Assembly (NCBI GenBank): GCA_963778675.1
Contig: CAVZVI010000011.1
Span: forward strand, 1,302,001 to 1,366,000
Source of the DNA: CAWCDJ01 sp963778675
GTDB taxonomy: Bacteria; Acidobacteriota; Terriglobia; Bryobacterales; Bryobacteraceae
Reading direction: 5' to 3'
DNA: 64,000 nt
Positions 25,826 to 33,696 of this stretch are shown piece by piece (the first letter of the stretch is position 1; each line of letters begins with the position of its first letter). The notes beneath the pieces were generated by a model. That model was not told the origin of the DNA, did no database searches, and saw nothing but the letters and a program-made list of their open reading frames with translations. The translations under genes and the position numbers were made by a program.

Positions 25826-26590
25826 TTAACCCGAAATCGCGCCCACAATGTCACGGGCGGTCTTTTCGAGGTCGCGCTGTTCCACCAGTTGCGAGAAGAT
25901 CTCTTCAAGCGACGGGGCGTTCATCAGATCGCGCAGGCGGTGGACCGAATCGGCGGCCATGATTTTTCCCCGGTAGATGATGACCACCTGGGCGCAGACT
26001 TTCTCCACCACTTCGAGAACATGCGAGATGTAGAGGATGGTCTTGCCGTTGGCGGCCAGCTCGTTCAGGAGATGCCGGAAGAGCTGCGCGGAGGTCACGT
26101 CGATGCCGGAGAGGGGCTCGTCGAGAATCAGGACGTCCGGGTCGTGCAGCAGCGCGGCGGCGATCAGGACGCGCTGCTTCATGCCTTTGGAATAGGCCGA
26201 GATCGGCGCGTGGCGGTGAGGACGCAGCCCGAAGAGCTCCAGCAGGTCGTTGGCGCGCCGGTCCACCAGCCGGACCGGCAGGCCGCGGAGGCAGCCCATC
26301 AGTTGCAGGTATTCGAGGCCGCTCAAGTACGAATAGAGGATGGCCTCTTCGGGGACGTAGCCGAGCCGGCGCTTGAAGGCGAGCAGGTCGCTGCGGATAT
26401 CCCGGCCGTCGAGCAGCACCTTGCCGGCCGAGGGCTCGATCAGAGCGGTGATGATCTTGACAGTGGTGGATTTGCCGGAGCCGTTCGGGCCCAGGTAGCC
26501 GGTCACTTCGCCGGGACGGACGGCGAAGCTGACATGGTCGACCACCGGGATGTTGCGGTAGTACTTGGTGACGCCTTGAATCTCGAGCAT
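25826..26590 (-). CDS. ABC transporter ATP-binding protein
   Basis: 254 residues from the ATG at 26590, which follows a strong GGAGGAG. Walker A GPNGSGKSTT near residue 37, Q-loop region RRLGYVPEE, signature SAYSKGMKQRV (a YSKGM variant of LSGGQ), Walker B DVLILDEPLSGID and the switch His in ILYISHV. Resembles ATPases of the EcsA/CcmA group of ABC-2-type exporters. It follows the permease gene by 13 bases and surely pairs with it. Confidence 0.92.
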   Translation of the reverse strand: MLEIQGVTKYYRNIPVVDHVSFAVRPGEVTGYLGPNGSGKSTTVKIITALIEPSAGKVLLDGRDIRSDLLAFKRRLGYVPEEAILYSYLSGLEYLQLMGCLRGLPVRLVDRRANDLLELFGLRPHRHAPISAYSKGMKQRVLIAAALLHDPDVLILDEPLSGIDVTSAQLFRHLLNELAANGKTILYISHVLEVVEKVCAQVVIIYRGKIMAADSVHRLRDLMNAPSLEEIFSQLVEQRDLEKTARDIVGAISG

Positions 26591-26603
26591 GTTCTCCTCC
26601 GGG

Positions 26604-28292
26604 TTACTGCGGGCTAAGGCCCAGCGTGCGGACGATGGGGTCGGCGGCATCCTCGTAATCGAGAGCCTTCGTGGCCGCGAGGTTGTGATTGCGCCAGCGT
26701 GCCAGCGCCGTCAGGATCGCGGCCGCGGCGGTGAAGAAGGCCAGTTCGGCCGCGACAGACTGGCCGAGCCATTGCTCGAAGCTTGCCATCGTGCGGCTGT
26801 ACATGGTGAATCCGAAGACATAGAGCACGCCGAGGAATACCAGGTTCACTTTGCCGGGAAAATGCGCGCAGGTGAAAGGCGCCTTGCGGAATCCAAGCAG
26901 CATGATCTCCATCAGGAGGATCGAGAGCGTGATGCCGAAGGCCAGGTGGAAGGCGGCCGCGGCGGGCGGGAAGCAGGCGAACTCCATGGGGGAAAGTAGT
27001 ACGAACAGGGGCAGGATGGCGCAGACCACCATCCATTTGCGGGTCCCCGAGAGGTACTCCTCGACGGGGCTGAGCTCGCTGATCTGAAAGGTCCAGTTGG
27101 CCTGCAGCTCCGAGGGGAAATTGAAGGCCGCGCGCAGACCGGAAACCAGAACAAAAGAGAGCGAGAGCGGCAGGGTGAGCAGACCCGCGCGACCCCCGCC
27201 GAGCGAGAGAATCGCCACGGCGGCGCCGAACCCGCCATAGGTCGCGAGGAACAGGCGGTGCTTGACGCTGCGCGTGATGGATTGCGTGATGAAGTGAAAG
27301 ACGGCGTGCTCGACGGGGCGTCCGAGGATGGTGCGGCCGAGAGCACGCGAGAACCAGCGGCTGAGGGGACCAGGCCCGGAAGCGCCCGGCTCGAGCGTTT
27401 CCACGGCGCGGCGAGCGTGGCGGCGGTATCCAGGCAGGTAGGTCAGCAGGAAGATGGCCGCGGCGACGAGCAATCCACCGGACGCAAGATTGCCCAGGGA
27501 GGCAAGCCGCGCATTGTGGACGGCGGGGCGCAACTGCTCGTAGAAGCCGATGAACCAGAAGCCCGGGAACCAGTAAAGCAGGGGACTCTTGTGCCGGATC
27601 AGGTACTCGGTGGAGAAGCCGATCATGGGGATCAGGAAGAAGAGCATGACCAGCACCGACATGAGGACGGTCTGCAGGGCCACCGAGACGCGGCGGTAGA
27701 GGCGGCCGGGGAAGACGGTGATGATCAGTCCCTGAATCGCGGCAACAGCCATGGCCGCGAACAGGCCTCCGGCGAGCACGGCGATGACATGAGCGCGGAG
27801 AATGTCGAGGGCGTTTTTGCCGCCGTCGACGCCTGGCCAGAAGAAGAAGCTGAAAAAGTTGATATCGACGAGGAAAATCGCGAGAAAGATCCCGAGGGCC
27901 GCGGCCTTGGCCAGGAAGAGCGTGCCCAGCCGTACGGGCGCGGGCGTGAGGATCTGGTAGTCGCGGCGGTCGGGGAAGAGCGCGTCCCACTCGAAGACCA
28001 TAATGAAGCCCATCACGACCATCGAATACAGCACGAACATGTAGCGGACGGCCACCAGCGACCACCCGATGAGGGTCAGGGGGCGGAACAGGAGGACGAA
28101 GAACGCGCCGGGGACGGCGAGGATTCCCAGGGTCTGAATGACCCCGGCTTCGGGCTCGCCCTGGGGAGAGATCGATTCCTTGTCGAAAAAGCGGTCAAAA
28201 AAGTGCCGCGTCAGGAGGCGAAAGACGTTCGCCTTGACCGGAGAGGCATCGACGGCCGCCGGAGGTTCATCCGCGGGTCGAAGCTGCAACAT
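26604..28292 (-). CDS. ABC transporter membrane protein, large
   Basis: 562 residues with about a dozen hydrophobic segments (for example AVPGAFFVLLF, YMFVLYSMVVMGFIMVF, VLVMLFFLIPMIG, WMVVCAILPLFVLL). No conserved family motif recognised; size and pairing with the downstream ATPase make it the permease of an exporter. The start overlaps the end of the RND pump gene by 26 bases. The N-terminal 50 residues are cytoplasmic and Pro/Ala-rich. Substrate unknown. Confidence 0.8.
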   Translation of the reverse strand: MLQLRPADEPPAAVDASPVKANVFRLLTRHFFDRFFDKESISPQGEPEAGVIQTLGILAVPGAFFVLLFRPLTLIGWSLVAVRYMFVLYSMVVMGFIMVFEWDALFPDRRDYQILTPAPVRLGTLFLAKAAALGIFLAIFLVDINFFSFFFWPGVDGGKNALDILRAHVIAVLAGGLFAAMAVAAIQGLIITVFPGRLYRRVSVALQTVLMSVLVMLFFLIPMIGFSTEYLIRHKSPLLYWFPGFWFIGFYEQLRPAVHNARLASLGNLASGGLLVAAAIFLLTYLPGYRRHARRAVETLEPGASGPGPLSRWFSRALGRTILGRPVEHAVFHFITQSITRSVKHRLFLATYGGFGAAVAILSLGGGRAGLLTLPLSLSFVLVSGLRAAFNFPSELQANWTFQISELSPVEEYLSGTRKWMVVCAILPLFVLLSPMEFACFPPAAAAFHLAFGITLSILLMEIMLLGFRKAPFTCAHFPGKVNLVFLGVLYVFGFTMYSRTMASFEQWLGQSVAAELAFFTAAAAILTALARWRNHNLAATKALDYEDAADPIVRTLGLSPQ

Positions 28293-31200
28293 GCCCGGTT
28301 GGACGCAGGGCCGTGGTGGATTGTTCCCGGGTGCGGTGGCGGAGGCCGCGGAGCTTCTCCATGTAGATAAAGAACACAGGCGTGATGTAGAGCGTCAGAA
28401 GCTGCGAAACCACCAGGCCGCCGACCACGGCAAGGCCGAGCGGGCGCCGGGCTTCGCCGCCGGCCCCGAGACCCAGGGCGATGGGCAGCGTCCCCATCAG
28501 CGCGGCCATGGTGGTCATCATGATGGGGCGGAAGCGCACCAGGCAGGCTTCGAAGATGGCATCCGCGGGCGAGGAGCCGTGTACGCGCTGTGCCTCGAGC
28601 GCGAAATCGATCATCATGATGGCGTTCTTCTTCACGATGCCGATCAGCATAATGATGCCGACGAACGAGTAGATGTTGAGCTCGTCCTGAAAGACCAGGA
28701 GGGTGGCCAGGGCTCCCAGGCCCGCGGAGGGCAGGCCCGAGAGAATCGTGATGGGGTGAATGAAGCTCTCGTAGAGGATCCCCAGCACCATGTAGATCAC
28801 CAGGATCGCCATGGCGAGCAGGACGCCCATTCCGGTGAGCGACGACTGGAAGGCGGCGGCGACTCCCTGGAAGCTGGTGCGGATGGTGGCGGGCAGGGAT
28901 TCGCGCGCCATCTGTTCCACGCGCGCCACGGCGTCGCCGAGCGCCACGCCGGGCGCGAGATTGAAGGCGATGGTGACCGCGGGGAGTTGCCCGAGGTGCG
29001 CGACGGTCAGGGGGCCGAGGCCGGTCCGTAGTGTCGACACGGTGGAGATCGGCACCAGGCGCCCGGTCGAGGAACTGGTGTAGAGCATGCCCAGGCGGCT
29101 GGGATCGAGCTGGTATTTCGGCAGCAACTCCATGATCACGTAGTAGGTGTCGACCGGGGTGTAGATGGAAGACACCTGGCGGGCGCCGTAGGCGTCATAC
29201 AGCGCGCGCTCCACCTGGTCGGCTGTGACCCCGAGGGCCGAGGCGCGGTCGCGATCGATATCGAGCGTGACGAGCGGGCTTGCGATCTGCAGATCGCTGT
29301 TGACATCGAGCAGGCCCGGCACGGTGCGCATGCGCTTTTCGAAATCCACCGCTGAGGCGTACAGTTCCTGGATGTCGGGCCCCTGCAGGGTGTATTGATA
29401 GAGGCTGCGGCTGATCTGCCCGCCGATGCGCACGAGCGGCGGGTTCTGCAGATAGGTGCGGATGCCGGGAATCGCGTTGAGCTTCGGGCGCAGCGATTCG
29501 ATCACCTGTTCGGGGGTGAGGCGGCGCTCGTCTCGCGACTTGAGCCGGATGAAGAGGCGGCCGGTGTTTCCGGAAGTGGTCGGGCCGCCCGTGCCGATGT
29601 TGGAAGAGAAGGCATCGATGTTCGGATCGGCGGCCAGCACAGCGGACACCTTGGCCTGCTGCGCGGTCATGCCGTCGAAGGAGACGTCCTGCGGCGCCTC
29701 GGTGTAGCCCTGAAGCTGGTTGGTGTCCTGGTTGGGGATGAAGCCTTTGGGCACGAGGCCGAACAGGAAGATGGTGGCAGCCAGGGTGCCGGCGGCGGTG
29801 AGCATCGTCAGGAAGCGGTGGCGGATGACGCCGCGCAGGGTCCACTCGTAAGCGGCGCGCATGCCTTCGAAAACCCGCTCGGACCCGCGATAGAAAGCGT
29901 TGTGACGGCCGCCCGGCGGGCTCAGGAAGCGGCTGCACAACACGGGCGTGAGGCTCAGCGACACGAAGCCCGAAATCAGAATCGCCACCATGATGGTGAC
30001 GGCGAATTCGTTGAACAGCCGGCCCAGGATGCCGCTCATGAACAGCACCGGGATGAAGACGGCCGCGAGCGAAAGGGTCATCGAGAGGATGGTGAAGGCA
30101 ATTTCGCGCGACCCTTCGAGGGCCGCCTGCATGCGGCTCTTGCCCATCTCCATGTGGCGCACAACGTTTTCGAGCATCACGATCGCGTCGTCCACCACGA
30201 AGCCGACCGAGAGCGTGAGAGCCATCAGCGAGAGATTGTCCAGCGTGTAACCGAGCAGGTACATGGCGGCGAACGTCCCGATGATGGCCAGAGGCAGGGC
30301 CAGGCTGGGGATGAGGGTCGCCGAGAAATTGCGCAGAAACAGGAAGATCACCAGCACCACCAGGATGATCGAGAGCAACAGCGTGAACTTCACGTCGTTC
30401 ACCGATTCGCGGATGGACTCCGAGCGGTCGTAGACGATATCGAGATTCACGGAGGGCGGCATCTGCTCGCGGAACGTGGGCAGCAGATCGCGGATATGGT
30501 CCACCACATCCACCGTGTTGGTGCCGGGCTGGCGCTGCACCACCAGCGTGATGGAGCGGCGGTCGTTGAACCAACTGGCCACCTTGTCGTTTTCGACGCT
30601 ATCGATGACGCGGCCGAGTTGCTCCAGGCGCACCGGCGCGCCGTTGCGGTAGGCGACGATCAGCGGGCGGTATTTTTCGGCGGTCTCGAGCTGCCCGCTG
30701 GCCTGTACGGTGAAGGACTGCTTCGGCCCCCACAGGGTTCCGGTGGGGAGGTTGACGTTATGTTTGGCCAGGGCCGCCTCCACCTCCTCGATGGGGATGC
30801 CGCGGGCGGCCAGCAGGTTCGGGTCGAGCTGGGCGCGGACGGCATACTTCTGCGCGCCGTATACGTTCACCTGCGCCACGCCGCTGAGCATCGAGATGCG
30901 CTGCGCGATCATCGTTTCGGCGTAGTCATCCACCACGGAAAGCGGAAGAGTGGGCGAGTTCAGCGAGAAGTTCAGGATGGGCGAATCGGCGGGGTTGACC
31001 TTGCGCAGAGTGGGCGGATTGGGCATGCCCGAGGGGAGGCGGCGCTGCACGATGGCAATGGCCTCCTGCACATCCTGCGCGGCGGCATCGAGAGGCCGGT
31101 CGAGGGAGAACTGAAGAGTGACGCTGGTGCTGCCCCGGGTGCTCGTCGAGGACATCGAATCCAGTCCGGGGATGGTCGAGAACTGGCGCTCCAGGGGAGT

Positions 31201-31392
31201 CGCTACCGAGGCCGCCATCGTTTCGGGACTCGCACCGGGAAGGCCGGCGTTCACCGAAATGGTCGGGAAATCGACATTCGGCAGATCGCTCACTGGCAAT
31301 CCGCGATACCCGGCAACGCCGAACAGGACGATTCCGCTCATGACTAACGTAGTCATGACCGGCCGGCGAATGAAAATCTCAGTGATGTTCAT
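28267..31392 (-). CDS. RND efflux pump inner-membrane subunit (HAE1/MdtB type)
   Basis: 1041 residues, typical of AcrB/MdtB/MdtC-class proton-driven exporters. The N-terminus MNITEIFIRRPVMTTLVMSG is characteristic. Twelve helices are arranged as in the family, with the proton-relay Asp pair in TM4 (VGFVVDDAIVMLENVV) and the GxxxGRLFNEFA region. The protein lacks a neighbouring membrane-fusion adaptor gene and a TolC gene, both normally adjacent. It shares the strand with the ABC exporter downstream and a methyltransferase upstream. Substrates cannot be inferred. Confidence 0.93.
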   Translation of the reverse strand: MNITEIFIRRPVMTTLVMSGIVLFGVAGYRGLPVSDLPNVDFPTISVNAGLPGASPETMAASVATPLERQFSTIPGLDSMSSTSTRGSTSVTLQFSLDRPLDAAAQDVQEAIAIVQRRLPSGMPNPPTLRKVNPADSPILNFSLNSPTLPLSVVDDYAETMIAQRISMLSGVAQVNVYGAQKYAVRAQLDPNLLAARGIPIEEVEAALAKHNVNLPTGTLWGPKQSFTVQASGQLETAEKYRPLIVAYRNGAPVRLEQLGRVIDSVENDKVASWFNDRRSITLVVQRQPGTNTVDVVDHIRDLLPTFREQMPPSVNLDIVYDRSESIRESVNDVKFTLLLSIILVVLVIFLFLRNFSATLIPSLALPLAIIGTFAAMYLLGYTLDNLSLMALTLSVGFVVDDAIVMLENVVRHMEMGKSRMQAALEGSREIAFTILSMTLSLAAVFIPVLFMSGILGRLFNEFAVTIMVAILISGFVSLSLTPVLCSRFLSPPGGRHNAFYRGSERVFEGMRAAYEWTLRGVIRHRFLTMLTAAGTLAATIFLFGLVPKGFIPNQDTNQLQGYTEAPQDVSFDGMTAQQAKVSAVLAADPNIDAFSSNIGTGGPTTSGNTGRLFIRLKSRDERRLTPEQVIESLRPKLNAIPGIRTYLQNPPLVRIGGQISRSLYQYTLQGPDIQELYASAVDFEKRMRTVPGLLDVNSDLQIASPLVTLDIDRDRASALGVTADQVERALYDAYGARQVSSIYTPVDTYYVIMELLPKYQLDPSRLGMLYTSSSTGRLVPISTVSTLRTGLGPLTVAHLGQLPAVTIAFNLAPGVALGDAVARVEQMARESLPATIRTSFQGVAAAFQSSLTGMGVLLAMAILVIYMVLGILYESFIHPITILSGLPSAGLGALATLLVFQDELNIYSFVGIIMLIGIVKKNAIMMIDFALEAQRVHGSSPADAIFEACLVRFRPIMMTTMAALMGTLPIALGLGAGGEARRPLGLAVVGGLVVSQLLTLYITPVFFIYMEKLRGLRHRTREQSTTALRPTGHVAASTRG

Positions 31393-31406
31393 CGCTGTGC
31401 CATATC

Positions 31407-32054
31407 TTAGCCGGATTCGCCATGCCGCGATAGCGCTATCAGGGACTTGGTGAGGCCCAGAAAGCGCTCCCGGAGCACGCGCGAGCCCGGAAACAGCGCG
31501 CGCAGCTCGGAGGGTCCCAGCAGGCGTACATCCGAAAGATAGTGGTCGATGTAAAAGCGGCGCCGGTCGGGCGAGACGGGGACGAGGAGCGACCAGAAGT
31601 TAACCCGTGGAACCAGCACACGTTGCCAGGCCCGCGGCAGCCAGTGGACCAATGGAGTGAACAGGTGCTGCTCCACGGGGAACCAGCGGTTGGGGGTCTG
31701 GACCCAATAGGCCCGGCCGACGCGCGCGACCTCGCGGGCGAACCGGCGCTGGCTGGCGGCGTCGCCGACGTGCTCGATGACGGAGTTACTGAAGACGAGG
31801 TCGAACGAGCGGTCGCGGAACGGCAGGGCGCGGCCGTCGCCCGCCACCCAGGCGGCGGCGGAGGCGAGATCGTCTTTGGCCCGCGGAGTGTTGAGCAGCA
31901 CCAGGCGGGGGCAGACCGGCAGGAGGTTCCAGCAGTCGGGTGTGCCGCCGATATCGAGGATGCGGGTATCCGGCGTGACGGAGCATTCGCGCGCGAACCG
32001 CAGCATGCGCCGGCGGCGGAAGTACACGGAGAGCGCGGTGAGCCATTGGGCCAA
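31407..32054 (-). CDS. Class I SAM-dependent methyltransferase
   Basis: 215 residues. SAM-binding motif I RILDIGGTPDCW near residue 31, an acidic residue after strand 2, and motif IV-like SFDLVFSNSVIEHVGD typical of Methyltransf_11. Cytoplasmic. The gene ends 14 bases before the RND pump and starts 34 bases after the phospholipase-like gene, so it may share their transcript. The substrate is unknown. Confidence 0.82.
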   Translation of the reverse strand: MAQWLTALSVYFRRRRMLRFARECSVTPDTRILDIGGTPDCWNLLPVCPRLVLLNTPRAKDDLASAAAWVAGDGRALPFRDRSFDLVFSNSVIEHVGDAASQRRFAREVARVGRAYWVQTPNRWFPVEQHLFTPLVHWLPRAWQRVLVPRVNFWSLLVPVSPDRRRFYIDHYLSDVRLLGPSELRALFPGSRVLRERFLGLTKSLIALSRHGESG

Positions 32055-32088
32055 GCGATCAGGATAGCGCAGGCGCTTGCCCGCGCCC

Positions 32089-33603
32089 TTACGCTTTCTG
32101 GGCCGTCTTCAGCCCGGCGCGCACCTTCCCCAGAAAGTCGGCAGCCTGCGCGTGCGTCCGGATCGCGCCGAATTGCGCCAGCACCTGCGTGCGCAGTTCC
32201 GGCGCGGCGGAGGCCAGTTCCTGCCGCAGGGCCGCCTGCAGCGTACCGGCCAGGTTGCCGGGTTTCACGTGCGCGTCGGGGCTGGCGACGTCGAACTTTC
32301 CAGCAATCGACGCGGCCGTTGCGGCGGCCGTCGCGAGCGGGTCGAACAAAGCCACCGGCGGGCATCCCGGCACCCCGGAATCGGCCGGATCGGGCAGCGT
32401 CCGCGGCGTATCCTGGCGCGGCGTATCCAGCGTGACGAGGGACAGCAGGTCGCGCGCGGCGGCGTCGCGTCCGGTCAGAGGGCCTAAGCCGAATCGCCGC
32501 TCGAGGGTGGCCAGCACGGAGGTGTGGTCGTAGACCCGGTGATCCACCAGGTTCTTCGGAATACGCGGCGAGACGATCACCGCCGGTACGCGCGGCCCGT
32601 ATAGGTCGAAGGCGAAGCCGTACCGGTTGGAATCGTCATCCAGGCCGGTGTCTCCCGGGGGCGTGGCCGGCGGCGGGATCGCGTGATCGTAGAAACCGCC
32701 CGGCTCGTCCCAGGTCAGGATGAATAGGCTGTCCTCCCAGAAGGCCGAGTTGCGGATGGTCTCGTAGACCGATTTGATCAGCGCTTCGCCGCGGGTTACA
32801 TCGTCCAGAGGATGTTGCGAAGTGCTGCAGCGGTAATCGCCCAGCACGTTGTAGCTCGGCTCGATGAAGATATACGAGTAGGGATAGGCAGGCTGCGATA
32901 AGTCGCCGCCAAAAGAATGGTAAGGCCGGACATCGCACAGGCTGACGCCCTTCAGCGCGGCCACCATCGGAAAGTCGTCGCCGGCGTACAGGCGGCGGGT
33001 GACCTGCTTTTGCGCGAGGGCATCGAAGATCGTCCCGTTACGGAAGCTCAGTCCGTCGAGGGTCTCCCAGCCGACGATCTCCTGCGTGCTCGGGCTGTGG
33101 TCCAGGCCGGCCGAGGAGGCGGCGTGCAGGAACAGGCGGTTGGGCCACGTCGGGCCGGGCGTCGAGGAATACCAGTTGTCGCAGACCACAAACTCCGAGG
33201 CAAGCGCATTCAGCACCGGGAGCTGGCTGGGGTTGTAAACCCGCATGATCTCGCCCGGATCGGCGATCCCGCCATTGGCGACATAAGAGGCTACGTAGCC
33301 GCTGTGATTGATGGCGGGATAGGGGCCGCCCTTCGGGTAGACGGCGCCCGGCCCGCAGAGTTGCAGCAGGGTATCCGGGAACTCGTGGCCGGGGTCCACC
33401 GGCTGGGCGAAGGCGGCCGGCGTCGAGACCGGGAATGTCAGACCGTTGTAGGTGTTGGATTCGTCGCCGCTGAGCCCGTTCACGCTGGTGATCGCGCCGG
33501 TTTCGGCATCGATGCCCGAGAGGTTGGAGAACCCCAGCATGTGGTCGAACGAGCGGTTCTCGAGCATCAGGACGAAGACGTGGCGAATCCCGTTGCCGTT
33601 CAT
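32089..33603 (-). CDS. Phospholipase C/acid phosphatase-family phosphoesterase
   Basis: 504 residues of the PLC/AcpA phosphoesterase family, which cleaves phosphocholine-type or other phosphoesters. Metal-site motifs: VLMLENRSFDHMLGF at the very N-terminus, CDNWYSSTPGPTWPNR, ILTWDEPGGFYDH and DHTSVLATLERRFG. The start is well supported by GGAGG eight bases upstream, yet there is no signal peptide, whereas family members are normally secreted by Tat. The C-terminal 100 residues are Ala-rich and helical. Confidence 0.87.
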   Translation of the reverse strand: MNGNGIRHVFVLMLENRSFDHMLGFSNLSGIDAETGAITSVNGLSGDESNTYNGLTFPVSTPAAFAQPVDPGHEFPDTLLQLCGPGAVYPKGGPYPAINHSGYVASYVANGGIADPGEIMRVYNPSQLPVLNALASEFVVCDNWYSSTPGPTWPNRLFLHAASSAGLDHSPSTQEIVGWETLDGLSFRNGTIFDALAQKQVTRRLYAGDDFPMVAALKGVSLCDVRPYHSFGGDLSQPAYPYSYIFIEPSYNVLGDYRCSTSQHPLDDVTRGEALIKSVYETIRNSAFWEDSLFILTWDEPGGFYDHAIPPPATPPGDTGLDDDSNRYGFAFDLYGPRVPAVIVSPRIPKNLVDHRVYDHTSVLATLERRFGLGPLTGRDAAARDLLSLVTLDTPRQDTPRTLPDPADSGVPGCPPVALFDPLATAAATAASIAGKFDVASPDAHVKPGNLAGTLQAALRQELASAAPELRTQVLAQFGAIRTHAQAADFLGKVRAGLKTAQKA

Positions 33604-33696
33604 GGCGTTATCCTCCGTATTTTCGCCGCCAGTCTACCACGCCGGACGGAACTTTCCGCTCCGTTGCTCCGTTTCCAGATAGGAAGGTACGAATTC

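Noticed and set aside
29395..31347. A 650-codon open frame on the plus strand
   Set aside because: Fully antisense to the RND pump gene, with a low-complexity His/Gln/Glu/Gly translation.
32917..33696. In-frame upstream extension of the second ADOP permease
   Set aside because: It runs antisense through the phosphoesterase gene; the ATG at 33697 has a ribosome site and the family's normal start.
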